64,000 nucleotides of DNA from Micromonospora sp. NBRC 110009 (lineage in GTDB: Bacteria; Actinomycetota; Actinomycetes; Mycobacteriales; Micromonosporaceae), in the NCBI RefSeq assembly GCF_030518795.1, contig NZ_CP130427.1:3534001-3598000 (forward strand), read 5' to 3'. Made by a program: the position numbers and the translations under genes. The notes beneath the pieces are model-generated. The model worked only from the letters and a program-made list of their open reading frames with translations, made no database searches and was not told the DNA's origin. Of this stretch, positions 7,545 to 16,572 are shown piece after piece (position 1 is the first letter of the stretch; every line of letters begins with the position of its first letter).

Positions 7545-8040
7545 GGCTCCTCCTTCGCCCGCTGGTATTCCCTCTGCGCGGTGATCGCCAATCCCGATCC
7601 GGGCTACTTTCCTGACCGGTTTTCGCGGTTCAAACGCCCCGCCGGCATGGCGCTGCCCACAGCCCGATCCACGAGGGGCCAAAGCTGAGTCACCCCAGAA
7701 AGCGCCGAGCGATGCCGACCGGCATCGGGGTGTCGCCCTCCGCCGCCCCGCGTTCGAGTGAACACCAACCAGGACGGTGGTCGGGGGCCGTACGGGGTGG
7801 ACACGCCGTGGGCCGGGCTGCGGGAGCATCCCACCGGTCCGTTCCGGCGGGGCGCTCGCGTCGAAAGGCGTCCACAGCGGAACATCCCGGACGGTAGTGA
7901 CAGGCGAGACGGCCGGTAGTGCATTGGGGCGCTGATTACGTATCCTGCCCAAGGCGCCTGAGCCGGGGCCCGGCGTCGCCGCCGGGCCGCCTTCCGGTCA
8001 GGGCAGCGCCACCCCTGCGACACCTTCCGGGCGAGGTCTG
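7545..8040. other. Intergenic region upstream of the cvn conservon
   Basis: This 496-bp stretch between divergent genes holds no convincing reading frame. It carries a hairpin at 7710-7727 (CGATGCC-GACC-GGCATCG) flanked by CACCCC at 7691 and GGGGTG at 7727, which could extend the stem around a 13-nt bulge. The promoters of cvnA and of the leftward operon must lie here, but no clear -35/-10 pair is visible. T-loop-like pieces such as GGTTCAAA do not fold into a tRNA. Confidence 0.5.
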
Positions 8041-10452
8041 ATGAACACCCGTGACTGGCCGATCCGCGCCAAGCTGACCGCGCTGGTCATCGGACCGATG
8101 ACCGCGCTGCTGGCGCTCTGGATCTTCGCCACCACGCTGACCTTCGGGCCGGCCCTCGACCTGCTCGCCGCGCGCACCTACCTCTACGACCTGGGGCGCC
8201 CCGGCGAGACCGTGGTGGCCGAGCTGCAACAGGAACGCCGGCTCTCCGTCGTCCAGCTCGCCGGCGACACCGCCCTGCCGGCCCTCGCCGAGCAGCGGAA
8301 CCGCACCGACCGGGCGGTCGCCGAGCTGCGCCGCCGGGTCGGCGGCGAGGACCTGCGCGACGCCGCCGACGACCTGCTCGACGCCCGCCTCGACCAGTTG
8401 GTCTCGGCGCTCGACGCGCTGCCCGCCGGACGCGGCTTCATCGACGGCCGCAAGGTGGACCGGGCCGGGGCGATCGGCCTCTACAGCGGGATGATCAGTT
8501 CCGCCTTCCAGGCGTTCTCCGCGATGGCCAACCTGCCCGACGCCAAGCTCAACCGGGAGGCCACGGCGCTCACCGCGCTGGGCCGGTCCCGGGAGCTGCT
8601 CGGCCAGGCGGACGCCCTGCTCGCCGGCGCGATCACCGCCGGCCGGTACGCCGAGGGCGAGCATGAGCAGCTCGTCCGCACCATCGACAACGAGCGGTTC
8701 CTGGCCGAGAACGCGGTGGCTGACCTGCCGCCGGCCGAGCGGGCCGAATACCAGCGGGTCACCGAGGGGGCGGACTTCGTCCGGCTGCGCGCCCTGCAGG
8801 ACACCCTGATCCGCGACCGCGACCTGCCGTCCCGGCTCGACGTACGGACCTGGGAGTCGAGCCAGGCGGCGGTCGCGCAGGGTCTGCGGGACTTCGAGCT
8901 GCGCAGCGCGGACGCATTGGCCGAGCGTTCGGTGCCGTTGGCGGTGAAGATCCTGGTCCGGCTCGCCGTCGCGGGGGTGCTCGGTCTGGGGGCCGTGGTG
9001 GCCTCGGTCCTGGTGGCGCTGCGGGTCGGGCGGTCCCTGGCGATCCGGCTCCTGCGCGTCCGGAAGGTGCTGAACCGGGCCGAGCGCGCGCTACCGGAGG
9101 TGATGGAGCGGCTGCGTCGTGGCGAGGAGGTCGACATCGCCCGGGAGGCCCCGTCCCGCGACTACGGCGCGGACGAGATCGGCCAGCTCGGGCGGGCCTT
9201 CACCGAGGTGCAGCGGACGGCGATCCGGGCCGCGATGAACGAGGCCAGCCTGCGCCGGGGGCTCAACGAGGTCTTCCTCAACATCGCCCGGCGCAGCCAG
9301 GGCCTGGTGCACCGGCAGTTGGCGCTGCTGGACCGGCTGGAGCGGCACACCGAGGACCCGGACGAGCTGGCCGGCCTCTTCCAGGTCGATCACCTGGCCA
9401 CCCGGCTCCGGCGGCACGCCGAGGACCTGGTCATCCTCGCCGGCGCGGCACCCGGCCGGGGCTGGCGGAACCCGGTCGCCGCCGTCGACGTGATCCGCGG
9501 CGCGATCTCCGAGGTGGAGTCGTACGACCGGGTGGACATCGGTGCGGTGCATTCGGCCGGCGTGCTCGGCCGGGCCGTCGGCGACGTCATCCACCTGCTC
9601 GCCGAGCTGATCGAGAACGCCACCGCGTTCTCCCCGCCCGGCAGCCGGGTCGACGTCACCGGACGGGCCGGCCCCGACGGGTACGTGCTGGCGATCACCG
9701 ACCACGGGCTGGGCATGTCGCCCCAGGCCCTGGCCGACGCCAACCACAAGCTGTCCCGGTCGCCCGAGTTCGACCCGGCCGACAGCGCCCGGCTCGGGCA
9801 CTTCGTGGTGGCCCGGCTCGCCGCCCGGCACGGCGTCCGGGTGGAGCTGCGGCCGGCCACCCCGGCCGGGGTCACCGCGGTGGTGCACCTCCCGGCCGAC
9901 CTGATCACCGACGAGCCGGCGCTGGCGCCGACCGGCCCGGCCGGCGGCCCGGCGCCCGAGGACCGGCGGATGGCGAAGGTGACCCGGCTGGCCGCGGGGC
10001 CCCGGACCCGCACCGCCCGGCCCGGCCGCGAACGCCCCGAGTCCGCGGTGGTGCCGCTGTCGATGACCCGTACCTCCTCGGTGGAGGCCCCCGCGGACGG
10101 CGAGGGCCTGCCGCGCCGAATCCGTCGGCGCGGACCGGTGGACCACCCTCGGCCGGCCGTCGCGGACACCCCCGCCCCGCGCTCGCCGGAGGAGGCCCGC
10201 CGGGCCATGTCCGCCCTCCAGGCCGGGACCGCCCGGGGCCGCCGGGACGGCGCCCGCGCCGGCGACGACCCGACGGCCACCGTCCGGCTCCCGAAGGTGG
10301 CGTCGCCGGTCACGGCCCCCCCACCGGCGGAGGCCACGCCGGAGAAACCCGCCGACGGCGCCGCCGTCACCCCGTCCCCGGCCGCCGAGCCCTCCCCGCC
10401 GGAGCCGGCGCCGGCTCCGGAACCTCCGACTGCGACTGAGAGGGACGCCTAG
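8041..10452 (+). CDS. cvnA: Conservon sensor kinase CvnA (nitrate/sulfonate-sensing type)
   Basis: An 803-residue membrane sensor kinase. It has a first membrane helix (about 17-37), an extracellular all-helical sensing region of NIT type (about 50-295), a second helix (303-328), a HAMP-like linker and a helical dimerisation segment (about 400-440, NIARRSQGLVHRQLALLDRLE). The HATPase fold has its N box LAELIENATAFSPPG at about 518-532 and its G box DHGLGMSP. The C-terminal 150 residues are disordered and Pro/Ala/Arg-rich. This is the first gene of a four-gene conservon. In Streptomyces CvnA proteins form a membrane complex with the roadblock, DUF742 and GTPase partners that resembles a G-protein-coupled receptor system. 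The next gene starts on the last base of its stop codon. Confidence 0.92.
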   Translation: MNTRDWPIRAKLTALVIGPMTALLALWIFATTLTFGPALDLLAARTYLYDLGRPGETVVAELQQERRLSVVQLAGDTALPALAEQRNRTDRAVAELRRRVGGEDLRDAADDLLDARLDQLVSALDALPAGRGFIDGRKVDRAGAIGLYSGMISSAFQAFSAMANLPDAKLNREATALTALGRSRELLGQADALLAGAITAGRYAEGEHEQLVRTIDNERFLAENAVADLPPAERAEYQRVTEGADFVRLRALQDTLIRDRDLPSRLDVRTWESSQAAVAQGLRDFELRSADALAERSVPLAVKILVRLAVAGVLGLGAVVASVLVALRVGRSLAIRLLRVRKVLNRAERALPEVMERLRRGEEVDIAREAPSRDYGADEIGQLGRAFTEVQRTAIRAAMNEASLRRGLNEVFLNIARRSQGLVHRQLALLDRLERHTEDPDELAGLFQVDHLATRLRRHAEDLVILAGAAPGRGWRNPVAAVDVIRGAISEVESYDRVDIGAVHSAGVLGRAVGDVIHLLAELIENATAFSPPGSRVDVTGRAGPDGYVLAITDHGLGMSPQALADANHKLSRSPEFDPADSARLGHFVVARLAARHGVRVELRPATPAGVTAVVHLPADLITDEPALAPTGPAGGPAPEDRRMAKVTRLAAGPRTRTARPGRERPESAVVPLSMTRTSSVEAPADGEGLPRRIRRRGPVDHPRPAVADTPAPRSPEEARRAMSALQAGTARGRRDGARAGDDPTATVRLPKVASPVTAPPPAEATPEKPADGAAVTPSPAAEPSPPEPAPAPEPPTATERDA

Positions 10453-10874
10453 TGGTGCACACGACGCGGCAGAACGCCGATCTCGACTGGTTGCTCGACG
10501 ACCTGGTGGAGCGGGTGCCGGCCGCCCGCCAGGCGGTGGTGCTGTCCGCGGACGGGCTCCTGCTCGGCGCCTCCGGCGAACTGAGCCGCACCGACGCCGA
10601 GCACCTCTGCGCCCTGGCCTCCGGCTTCTCCAGCCTCGCCAAGGGCGCCACCCGCCACCTGGCCGGTGGCGCGGTCCGGCAGACCGTGGTGGAGATGGAT
10701 TCCGCGTACCTCTTCGTGACGGCGGCCGGGCAGGGTGCCTGCCTGGCGGTGGTGAGCGACGCCGACGCCGACATCGGCCTGGTGGCGTACGAGATGGCGA
10801 TGCTGGTGATCCGGGTCGGCGAGAACCTCAGCGCCCCGGCCCGGGCGGGGGCGGGAGCCGCCGATGCGGACTGA
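10452..10874 (+). CDS. cvnB: Conservon roadblock/LC7 protein CvnB
   Basis: A 140-residue roadblock/LC7-domain protein covering the usual family length. Typical segments are LDWLLDDLVERVPAARQAVVLSADG (given here in part as LDDLVERVP and VVLSADGL) and YLFVTAAGQGACLAVV. Roadblock proteins dimerise and often act as GTPase-activating or scaffolding partners of MglA/CvnD-type GTPases. The GTG at 10452 shares one base with the cvnA stop; GTG 10455 is equally possible. Its 3' end overlaps cvnC by 11 bases. Confidence 0.92.
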   Translation: MVHTTRQNADLDWLLDDLVERVPAARQAVVLSADGLLLGASGELSRTDAEHLCALASGFSSLAKGATRHLAGGAVRQTVVEMDSAYLFVTAAGQGACLAVVSDADADIGLVAYEMAMLVIRVGENLSAPARAGAGAADAD

Positions 10875-11253
10875 GTCGCCGGGGCCGCAGCACGAGTGGC
10901 TGGACGCCGCCGCGGGTCCCGTCGTCCGTCCGTACACCCTCACCGGCGGGCGGGTGCGGCCGTCGGTCGAGGGCTTCGACCTGATGGCGTTCGTGCTGGC
11001 CACGCCGGTGGCCGACCTGACCGGCGTACCCGGTCTCCAGCCGGAGCACCGGCGCCTGGTCGAGCTGGCCGGGCGGCCGGTCGCGGTGGCCGATCTCGCC
11101 GCCGACCTGGACCTCGCCGTCGGCGTGATCCGCGTGCTGCTCGGCGACCTGCTCGCCCGCGGGCTCGTCGCGGTGCACCAGCCGCCGGCCGCCGCGTATC
11201 TGCCCGACGACAACATCCTCAAGGCGGTGGTCAGTGGACTCCGTGCGCTTTGA
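10864..11253 (+). CDS. cvnC: Conservon DUF742 protein CvnC
   Basis: A 129-residue DUF742 protein. The family signature VRPYTLTGGRVRP is at residues 20-32. The central part resembles a winged helix (PEHRRLVELAGRPVAVADLAA), and the family end YLPDDNILKAVVSGLRAL is intact. It is the third member of the conservon and is thought to bridge the kinase and GTPase. Its start lies inside cvnB and its end overlaps cvnD by 20 bases, so all four proteins are probably made by coupled translation. Confidence 0.92.
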   Translation: MRTESPGPQHEWLDAAAGPVVRPYTLTGGRVRPSVEGFDLMAFVLATPVADLTGVPGLQPEHRRLVELAGRPVAVADLAADLDLAVGVIRVLLGDLLARGLVAVHQPPAAAYLPDDNILKAVVSGLRAL

Positions 11254-11836
11254 CCGGGAGGCCGCCACGCCGCGGATCCCGCTGGCCCTGAAGATCCTCA
11301 TCGCCGGTGGCTTCGGGGCCGGCAAGACGACGCTGGTGAGCGCGTTGAGCGAGGTCCGGCCGTTGCAGACCGAGGAGGTGCTGACCGGCGCCGGGATCGG
11401 CACTGACGACGTCTCCGGGGTGGAGGAGAAGTCCACCACCACGGTGGCGATGGACTTCGGCCGGATCACCATCAACGACGACCTGCAGGTCTACCTCTTC
11501 GGCACCCCGGGACAGGACCGGTTCTGGTTCCTCTGGGACGAGCTCGCCTTCGGCGCCCTCGGCGCGGTGGTGCTCGCGGACACCCGACGGCTGGCCGACT
11601 GCTTCCCCTCGATCGACTACTTCGAGCAGCGGGGCATCCCGTTCGTGGTGGGGGTGAACTGCTTCGACGGCGCCCGGCGGTTCAGCCTGGCGGCGGTGCG
11701 CGACGCGCTGGACCTGGACCCGGACGTGCCGCTGGTGCTCTGCGACGCGCGGGACCGGCAGTCCGGGAAGCTGGTGCTGATCTCGCTGGTCGAGCACGTC
11801 GCGCGGCAACGCGGCGAGCCGGTGCCGGTGGGCTGA
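11234..11836 (+). CDS. cvnD: Conservon small GTPase CvnD
   Basis: A 200-residue Ras-like GTPase of the conservon family. The P-loop GGFGAGKTT is at residues 25-33, the switch region with the G3-like FGTPGQDRF is near residue 95, and the base-recognition region contains VNCFDGA rather than the strict NKxD. That is the usual degeneracy in this family. The GTG start lies inside cvnC. With cvnABC it forms a putative membrane-associated signalling complex. In Streptomyces such conservons affect antibiotic production and aerial growth, but the output here is unknown. A 106-bp gap precedes the next gene. Confidence 0.92.
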   Translation: MDSVRFDREAATPRIPLALKILIAGGFGAGKTTLVSALSEVRPLQTEEVLTGAGIGTDDVSGVEEKSTTTVAMDFGRITINDDLQVYLFGTPGQDRFWFLWDELAFGALGAVVLADTRRLADCFPSIDYFEQRGIPFVVGVNCFDGARRFSLAAVRDALDLDPDVPLVLCDARDRQSGKLVLISLVEHVARQRGEPVPVG

Positions 11837-11942
11837 CCCGTCCCGGCCGCCGGCCCGCCGCCCGAACTGGTCGCGGAAAAGACGGCTAACCGGCCGGCCC
11901 GCCGGGAAGCCTCTGGTTGGATCGACGGAGGAACGGCGGAAG

Positions 11943-12989
11943 GTGGGACCGGTGACCGGGCAGGACGCGATCGTCCACATCGGCGGTTACACGGCGGAGA
12001 TGGGCGGGCGGGCCGAGGGCATCGTCGCCGCCCGCCGGGACCCGGCGTCGGGGGAGCTGACCCCGCTCGGCACGGTGGCGGTCACTCCGTCCCCGTCGTT
12101 CCTGGTCCGGCACCCGGCGCTGCCGGTCCTGTACGCGGTCAACGAGCTGGGCGAGGGCCAGGTCAGCGCGTTCCGGACCGGCCCGGACGGCGATCTCGAC
12201 CCGCTCGGCGTCCGCCCGACCGGCGGGGCCGAGCCGTGCCACCTGGCGGTCACCGCGGACGGGCGGCACCTCGTGGTGGCGAACTACGGCGGCGGCAGCG
12301 TGGCCGTCTTCCCGCTCGACCGCGACGGGGTGCCGGGGGAGCGCAGCGACCTGGTCCGGCACGAGGGGCACGGTGCCGACCCGCAGCGGCAGGAGCAGGC
12401 GCACTGCCACATGGTCTCGCCCGACCCGGACGGCGGCCCGCTGCTCGCCGTCGACCTGGGCACCGACTCGGTCTACCGGTACGACCTGGACGCCGCCTCC
12501 GGCCGGTTGGTGCCCCGGGCGCCGCGGGTGCGGACGCCGGCCGGTACCGGACCGCGCCACCTGGCCCGGCATCCGGACGGGCGGCGCTGCTGGCTGGTCG
12601 GCGAGCTGGACGCGACGGTCACCGGCTACGAGCTGACCGCCGACGGCGCGCTGCACCAGCGTGCCCGGGTGGACGCGAGCGGCCGGGCGGGGCACGTGCA
12701 GCCCTCCGAGGTGGCCGTCGGCCCGGACGGGCGCTTCCTCTACGTGGGCAACCGCGGGGTGGGCACGGTCGCCGTCTTCGCGGTGGCGGGGGAGGTGCCC
12801 GAGCTGGTGGCGGAGGTGGAGACCGGTGGGGAGTGGCCCCGGCACTTCGCCCTCGCGGGGGAGCACCTGTACGTGGCCGACGAGCGAGCCGACATGATCA
12901 GGATCTTCCGGGTCGACGTCGCCACGGGGGTGCCGGAGCCGGTCGGTGAGCCGCTCCCGATGGCGAGCCCGACGTGTGTGCGCCCGTGA
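11943..12989 (+). CDS. Lactonase family beta-propeller protein (6-phosphogluconolactonase-like)
   Basis: A 348-residue protein of the seven-bladed lactonase family, whose founding member (YbhE/Pgl) hydrolyses 6-phosphogluconolactone in the pentose phosphate pathway. Blade repeats are visible: FLVRHPALPVLYAVNE, CHLAVTADGRHLVVANYGGG, HCHMVSPDPD, GPRHLARHPDG and the closing WPRHFALAGEHLYVADE. There is no signal peptide, so it should be cytoplasmic. GTG 11943 or GTG 11952 could be the start; GGAAGG fits the second better. It is monocistronic. The exact substrate is uncertain because this family also holds other lactonases and cycloisomerases. Confidence 0.82.
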   Translation: MGPVTGQDAIVHIGGYTAEMGGRAEGIVAARRDPASGELTPLGTVAVTPSPSFLVRHPALPVLYAVNELGEGQVSAFRTGPDGDLDPLGVRPTGGAEPCHLAVTADGRHLVVANYGGGSVAVFPLDRDGVPGERSDLVRHEGHGADPQRQEQAHCHMVSPDPDGGPLLAVDLGTDSVYRYDLDAASGRLVPRAPRVRTPAGTGPRHLARHPDGRRCWLVGELDATVTGYELTADGALHQRARVDASGRAGHVQPSEVAVGPDGRFLYVGNRGVGTVAVFAVAGEVPELVAEVETGGEWPRHFALAGEHLYVADERADMIRIFRVDVATGVPEPVGEPLPMASPTCVRP

Positions 12990-13139
12990 CGGCCCGGTCG
13001 CCGAACGCCCGTCCCTTGTGGACCGCCACCACGTCCAATGACTGACCAATCACTCAAAGTAGCGATTTGGCGAGCAACTGTTTCTGCTCCGTAACTTTCG
13101 TCCGAACGGTTGTGGCAGTAACCCCACGAGATACGCAAG

Positions 13140-14924
13140 ATGGTCACCGTGTCAGGCCGCCATCGTATGCGTTCAAGCCTCCGTGGGGCAGGTGCCGCCG
13201 CGGCGGCCACCGCTCTCGTCGTCGTCGTAGCCGGCTCCTGGTTCGGTTACCAGCAGTTGGCTGGCCCGTCCTGCTCGGGGCGGATCCAGCTGTCCCTCGC
13301 GGCCGCGCCGGAGATCGCTCCCGCGGTCAAGGGGGCGGCCGACCAGTGGGTCGCCGACGGAGCGGCGGTCGGTGGGACCTGCATCGCGGTGAACGTCACC
13401 TCCGCCGAGTCGGTCGAGGTGGCCGCCGCCGTGGCGAGCAAGCACGGGGCCACCCTCGCCGGCGTCGGGCAGGCCAGCGGCACCGCGGTGACCCCGGACG
13501 TCTGGGTGCCGGACTCGTCCACCTGGCTGCTGCGGCTCAAGAGCGGTGGCGCTACCGCCTTCGCCCCGGCAAACGGCGCCTCGATCGCCCGCAGCCCGGT
13601 GGTGGTCGCCATGCCCGAGCCGATGGCCACCCGGATCGGCTGGCCGGACAAGAAGGTGACCTGGACCGACCTGCTGGGGGCGGTCACCACCGGCAAGCAG
13701 CCGTTGCGGGCCGGCATCGTCGAGCCGACCCAGGACGCGGCGGGCCTGTCCGGGCTGCTCTCGCTGACCGCCGCGGCCAGCGCCACCGGCGCCGCCGGGT
13801 CGCCGCAGGCGCAGGAGGCGATGATCGGCGCGCTGCGGGCGCTGGCGACAAACCGTTCCTCGCTCCGGCAGGACCTCCTCGCGCGTTTCCCGCGCTCTAC
13901 GGATCCCACGGCGATCGCCAACGGGCTGAGCGCCGCGGCGCTCTCCGAGGAGGACGTCATCGCCTACAACAGCACCAAGCCGCCGATCCCGCTGGCCGCG
14001 CTCTACCCCGAGCCGTCGCCGATGCCGCTGGACTACCCGTTCGCGGTGCTGCCCGGCATCGAGCCGGCCAAGGCGTCCGCCGCGAAGGTGCTCTTCGAGG
14101 TGCTGACCACCTCCGGCTTCAAGAACCGGCTGGCCGCGCAGTCGCTGCGCGCGCCGGACGGCAACTGGGGCGCCGGGTTCAAGGCCCCGCAGGGCGCGCC
14201 GAGCCCGGCGAACGGCGGCGCGAGCGCGGTCCCGCCGATCGGCCAGGGCGCCGCGGCCGACCTCGACCCGACGGCCATCCAGACGGCCACCACCACTTGG
14301 TCGGTGGCCACCCAGTCCGGCCGCATGCTCTGCGTCATCGACGTCTCCGGCTCCATGAAGGAACCCGTGAAGACCGCCAACGGCGCCACCCGGGAGCAGG
14401 TCACGGTGGCGGCCGCCAGCCAGGGGTTGAGCCTGTTCGACGACTCCTGGGCGATCGGCCTCTGGACCTTCTCCACCAACCTGAGCGGGTCCCGGGACTG
14501 GACCGAGGTGGTCCCGATCAGGCCGCTGTCGAGCAACCGAGGCGCGATCCAGCGCGGGCTGGGCACGGTCACGCCGTCGCGCGGCGACACCGGTCTCTAC
14601 GACACCATGCTGGCGGCCTACCAGAAGGTCCAGGAGGACTGGGAGCCGGGCAAGGTCAACTCGGTGGTGCTCTTCACCGACGGAAAGAACGACGACAAGA
14701 ACGGCATCACCCAGAAGCAGTTGCTCGACAAGCTCAAGCAGCTCCGCGACCCGGAGCAGCCGGTGCAGGTCATCATCATCGGTATCGGTACCGGCGTCAG
14801 CCGGACCGAGCTCAAGTCGATCACCGACGTGACCGGCGGCGGCTCCTTCGTCACCGCCGATCCGACCAAGATCGGCGAAATCTTCCTCCAGGCGATCGCG
14901 CTGCGCCCGCCGGCGCCGCGCTGA
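13140..14924 (+). CDS. Extracytoplasmic solute-binding-like protein fused to a VWA domain
   Basis: A 594-residue protein. A membrane or signal segment covers residues 16-36 (AAAAATALVVVVAGSWFGY). A type II periplasmic-binding-protein-like fold covers residues 45-360 (IQLSLAAAPEIAPAVKGAADQ; RSPVVVAMPEPMA). A von Willebrand factor A domain covers residues 390-585. Its MIDAS metal site is intact (DVSGSM at about 401-406, a Thr in the RGDTGLYD segment, and the FTDGKND stretch). There is no Cys lipobox, so the protein is anchored by the uncleaved N-terminal helix or secreted. Ligand and partner are unknown; VWA domains usually mediate metal-dependent protein contacts. The ATG at 13140 is used; the Met at 13167 is an alternative. 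A strong terminator follows. Confidence 0.82.
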   Translation: MVTVSGRHRMRSSLRGAGAAAAATALVVVVAGSWFGYQQLAGPSCSGRIQLSLAAAPEIAPAVKGAADQWVADGAAVGGTCIAVNVTSAESVEVAAAVASKHGATLAGVGQASGTAVTPDVWVPDSSTWLLRLKSGGATAFAPANGASIARSPVVVAMPEPMATRIGWPDKKVTWTDLLGAVTTGKQPLRAGIVEPTQDAAGLSGLLSLTAAASATGAAGSPQAQEAMIGALRALATNRSSLRQDLLARFPRSTDPTAIANGLSAAALSEEDVIAYNSTKPPIPLAALYPEPSPMPLDYPFAVLPGIEPAKASAAKVLFEVLTTSGFKNRLAAQSLRAPDGNWGAGFKAPQGAPSPANGGASAVPPIGQGAAADLDPTAIQTATTTWSVATQSGRMLCVIDVSGSMKEPVKTANGATREQVTVAAASQGLSLFDDSWAIGLWTFSTNLSGSRDWTEVVPIRPLSSNRGAIQRGLGTVTPSRGDTGLYDTMLAAYQKVQEDWEPGKVNSVVLFTDGKNDDKNGITQKQLLDKLKQLRDPEQPVQVIIIGIGTGVSRTELKSITDVTGGGSFVTADPTKIGEIFLQAIALRPPAPR

Positions 14925-14944
14925 CCCGCCGCTCGGCGTACGGG

Positions 14945-14976
14945 TTCCGCCGCACCGGGAGACCGGTGCGGCGGAA
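14945..14976 (+). terminator. Hairpin terminator after the SBP-VWA gene
   Basis: A perfect 14-bp stem (TTCCGCCGCACCGG) with the tetraloop GAGA begins 20 bases beyond the stop. Confidence 0.85.
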
Positions 14977-15078
14977 GCCTTCCGGCTCGCACGGGCCGGC
15001 GAAAAGTGACGGCAACACGTCCGAATCAATCAGCGTCCACAATTGTCGAGGGAAGATGTCCGGGTGCGGGGAGGGGCG

Positions 15079-16563
15079 GTGACGTCGGCGACGCTGTTGA
15101 CCCCCGCCCGGCTGCCGTCGCGGGCCCGGGGTGACCGGTCCGGCCCGGCGACGCGGGCCGCCGAGCGGTCCTACGTCCGTCTCCTCGCCGTGCTGGACAC
15201 CGCCGTCCTGGCGGTGGCGATCCTCATCGGCTACGCCGGCCGGTTCGGCGACGAGCATCCGGGCGGCTCGGAGATCCCCTACCAGCTGGTCGCGCCCGGT
15301 CTGCTGCTGGTCTGGCTGATCTCGCTGCGGACGATGCGGTGCTACGACGACCGAATGCTCGGCTACGGCGCCGACGAGTACCGGCGGGTCAGCTCGGCGA
15401 GCCTGCGGCTGGCCGGCGGCATCGCGATCGCCGGCTACATCGCCGACGTCGGGGTCTCCCGGGGCTTCCTGGCCATCTCCTTCGCGGTGGGCACGGTCGG
15501 CCTGGTGCTCGCCCGGTTCGGCGCCCGCAAGCGGCTGCACCGGGCCCGGCACCGGGGGGCCGGCTGGTCCCGCAAGGTGCTGGTGGTGGGGGACACCGCG
15601 CACGTGCTGGAGCTGGTGCACACCCTGCACCGCGAGCCGTACGCCGGCTACCGGGTGGTGGGCGCCTGCATCCCGGACGCGCTGCTCGCGCCGGTGCCGC
15701 AACGGCTCGGCGACGTGCCGGTGGTCGGCTCGTTCCGCGGCATCCCCGAGGCGGCCACCGCCATCGGCGCGGACACCGTGGCGGTCACCGCCTCCGGTGA
15801 GCTGACGGCGACCCGGCTGCGCCGGCTCGGCTGGCAGTTGGAGGGCACCGGGGTCGACCTGGTGGTGGCCCCCGCGCTGACCGACGTCGCCGGACCGCGC
15901 ATCCACACCCGCCCGGTCGCCGGGCTGCCGCTGATCCACGTGGAGGCGCCGGAGTTCCGGGGCGCGCGGAAGCTGGTCAAGGGGCTGGTCGACCGCTCGG
16001 TGTCGCTGCTCGCGCTGCTCCTGCTGCTGCCGGCGCTGGTGATGATCGCCCTGGCCATCAAGCTGGACAGCCGGGGGCCGGTGCTGTTCCGCCAGATCCG
16101 GGTCGGTCAGGGCGGCAAGGAGTTCGGCGTCTACAAGTTCCGCACCATGGTGGTCAACGCCGACGCCCTGCTGGCCGAGCTGGCCGCGCGCAACGAGACC
16201 GACGGCCTGATGTTCAAGATGCGCGACGACCCTCGGGTGACGCGGGTTGGCCGGCTGCTGCGTAAGTGGTCGCTGGACGAGCTGCCCCAGCTGGCCAACG
16301 TGCTGCTCGGCCAGATGAGCCTGGTCGGCCCCCGCCCGCCGCTCCCCTCCGAGGTGGCCCGGTACGACGGCGACGTCGCCCGCCGGCTCCTGGTCAAGCC
16401 CGGCATCACCGGCCTCTGGCAGGTCAGCGGCCGGTCCGACCTGAGCTGGGAGGACGGCATCCGGCTCGACCTCTACTACGTGGAGAACTGGTCGCTCGCC
16501 GCCGACCTGACCATCCTCTGGAAGACGTTCGGCGCGGTGCTGCACAGCCGCGGCGCGTACTGA
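15079..16563 (+). CDS. Exopolysaccharide polyprenyl glycosylphosphotransferase (initiating sugar transferase)
   Basis: A 494-residue protein of the WcaJ/CpsE/WbaP type, which transfers a sugar-1-phosphate from a nucleotide sugar to undecaprenyl phosphate. N-terminal membrane helices span about residues 35-150. A nucleotide-binding CoA-binding-like domain follows ([15 protein letters not shown]). The C-terminal bacterial sugar transferase domain contains [23 protein letters not shown], the LDELPQL motif, VGPRPPLP and the [14 protein letters not shown] box. GTG 15079 was chosen because GGGGAGGGG lies just upstream; the TTG at 15043 is much weaker. No polysaccharide cluster surrounds it, so the product is unknown. 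The next gene is convergent, 9 bp away. Confidence 0.87.
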   Translation: MTSATLLTPARLPSRARGDRSGPATRAAERSYVRLLAVLDTAVLAVAILIGYAGRFGDEHPGGSEIPYQLVAPGLLLVWLISLRTMRCYDDRMLGYGADEYRRVSSASLRLAGGIAIAGYIADVGVSRGFLAISFAVGTVGLVLARFGARKRLHRARHRGAGWSRKVLVVGDTAHVLELVHTLHREPYAGYRVVGACIPDALLAPVPQRLGDVPVVGSFRGIPEAATAIGADTVAVTASGELTATRLRRLGWQLEGTGVDLVVAPALTDVAGPRIHTRPVAGLPLIHVEAPEFRGARKLVKGLVDRSVSLLALLLLLPALVMIALAIKLDSRGPVLFRQIRVGQGGKEFGVYKFRTMVVNADALLAELAARNETDGLMFKMRDDPRVTRVGRLLRKWSLDELPQLANVLLGQMSLVGPRPPLPSEVARYDGDVARRLLVKPGITGLWQVSGRSDLSWEDGIRLDLYYVENWSLAADLTILWKTFGAVLHSRGAY

Positions 16564-16572
16564 GCCCGCCGG

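Noticed and set aside
7600..7800. tRNA-like pieces (GGTTCAAA, GTTCGAGTGAAC)
   Set aside because: No acceptor, D or anticodon stems can be built around them.
15079..16563. Exopolysaccharide or natural-product gene cluster around the sugar transferase
   Set aside because: No other glycosyltransferase, flippase, polymerase, PKS or NRPS gene is nearby.
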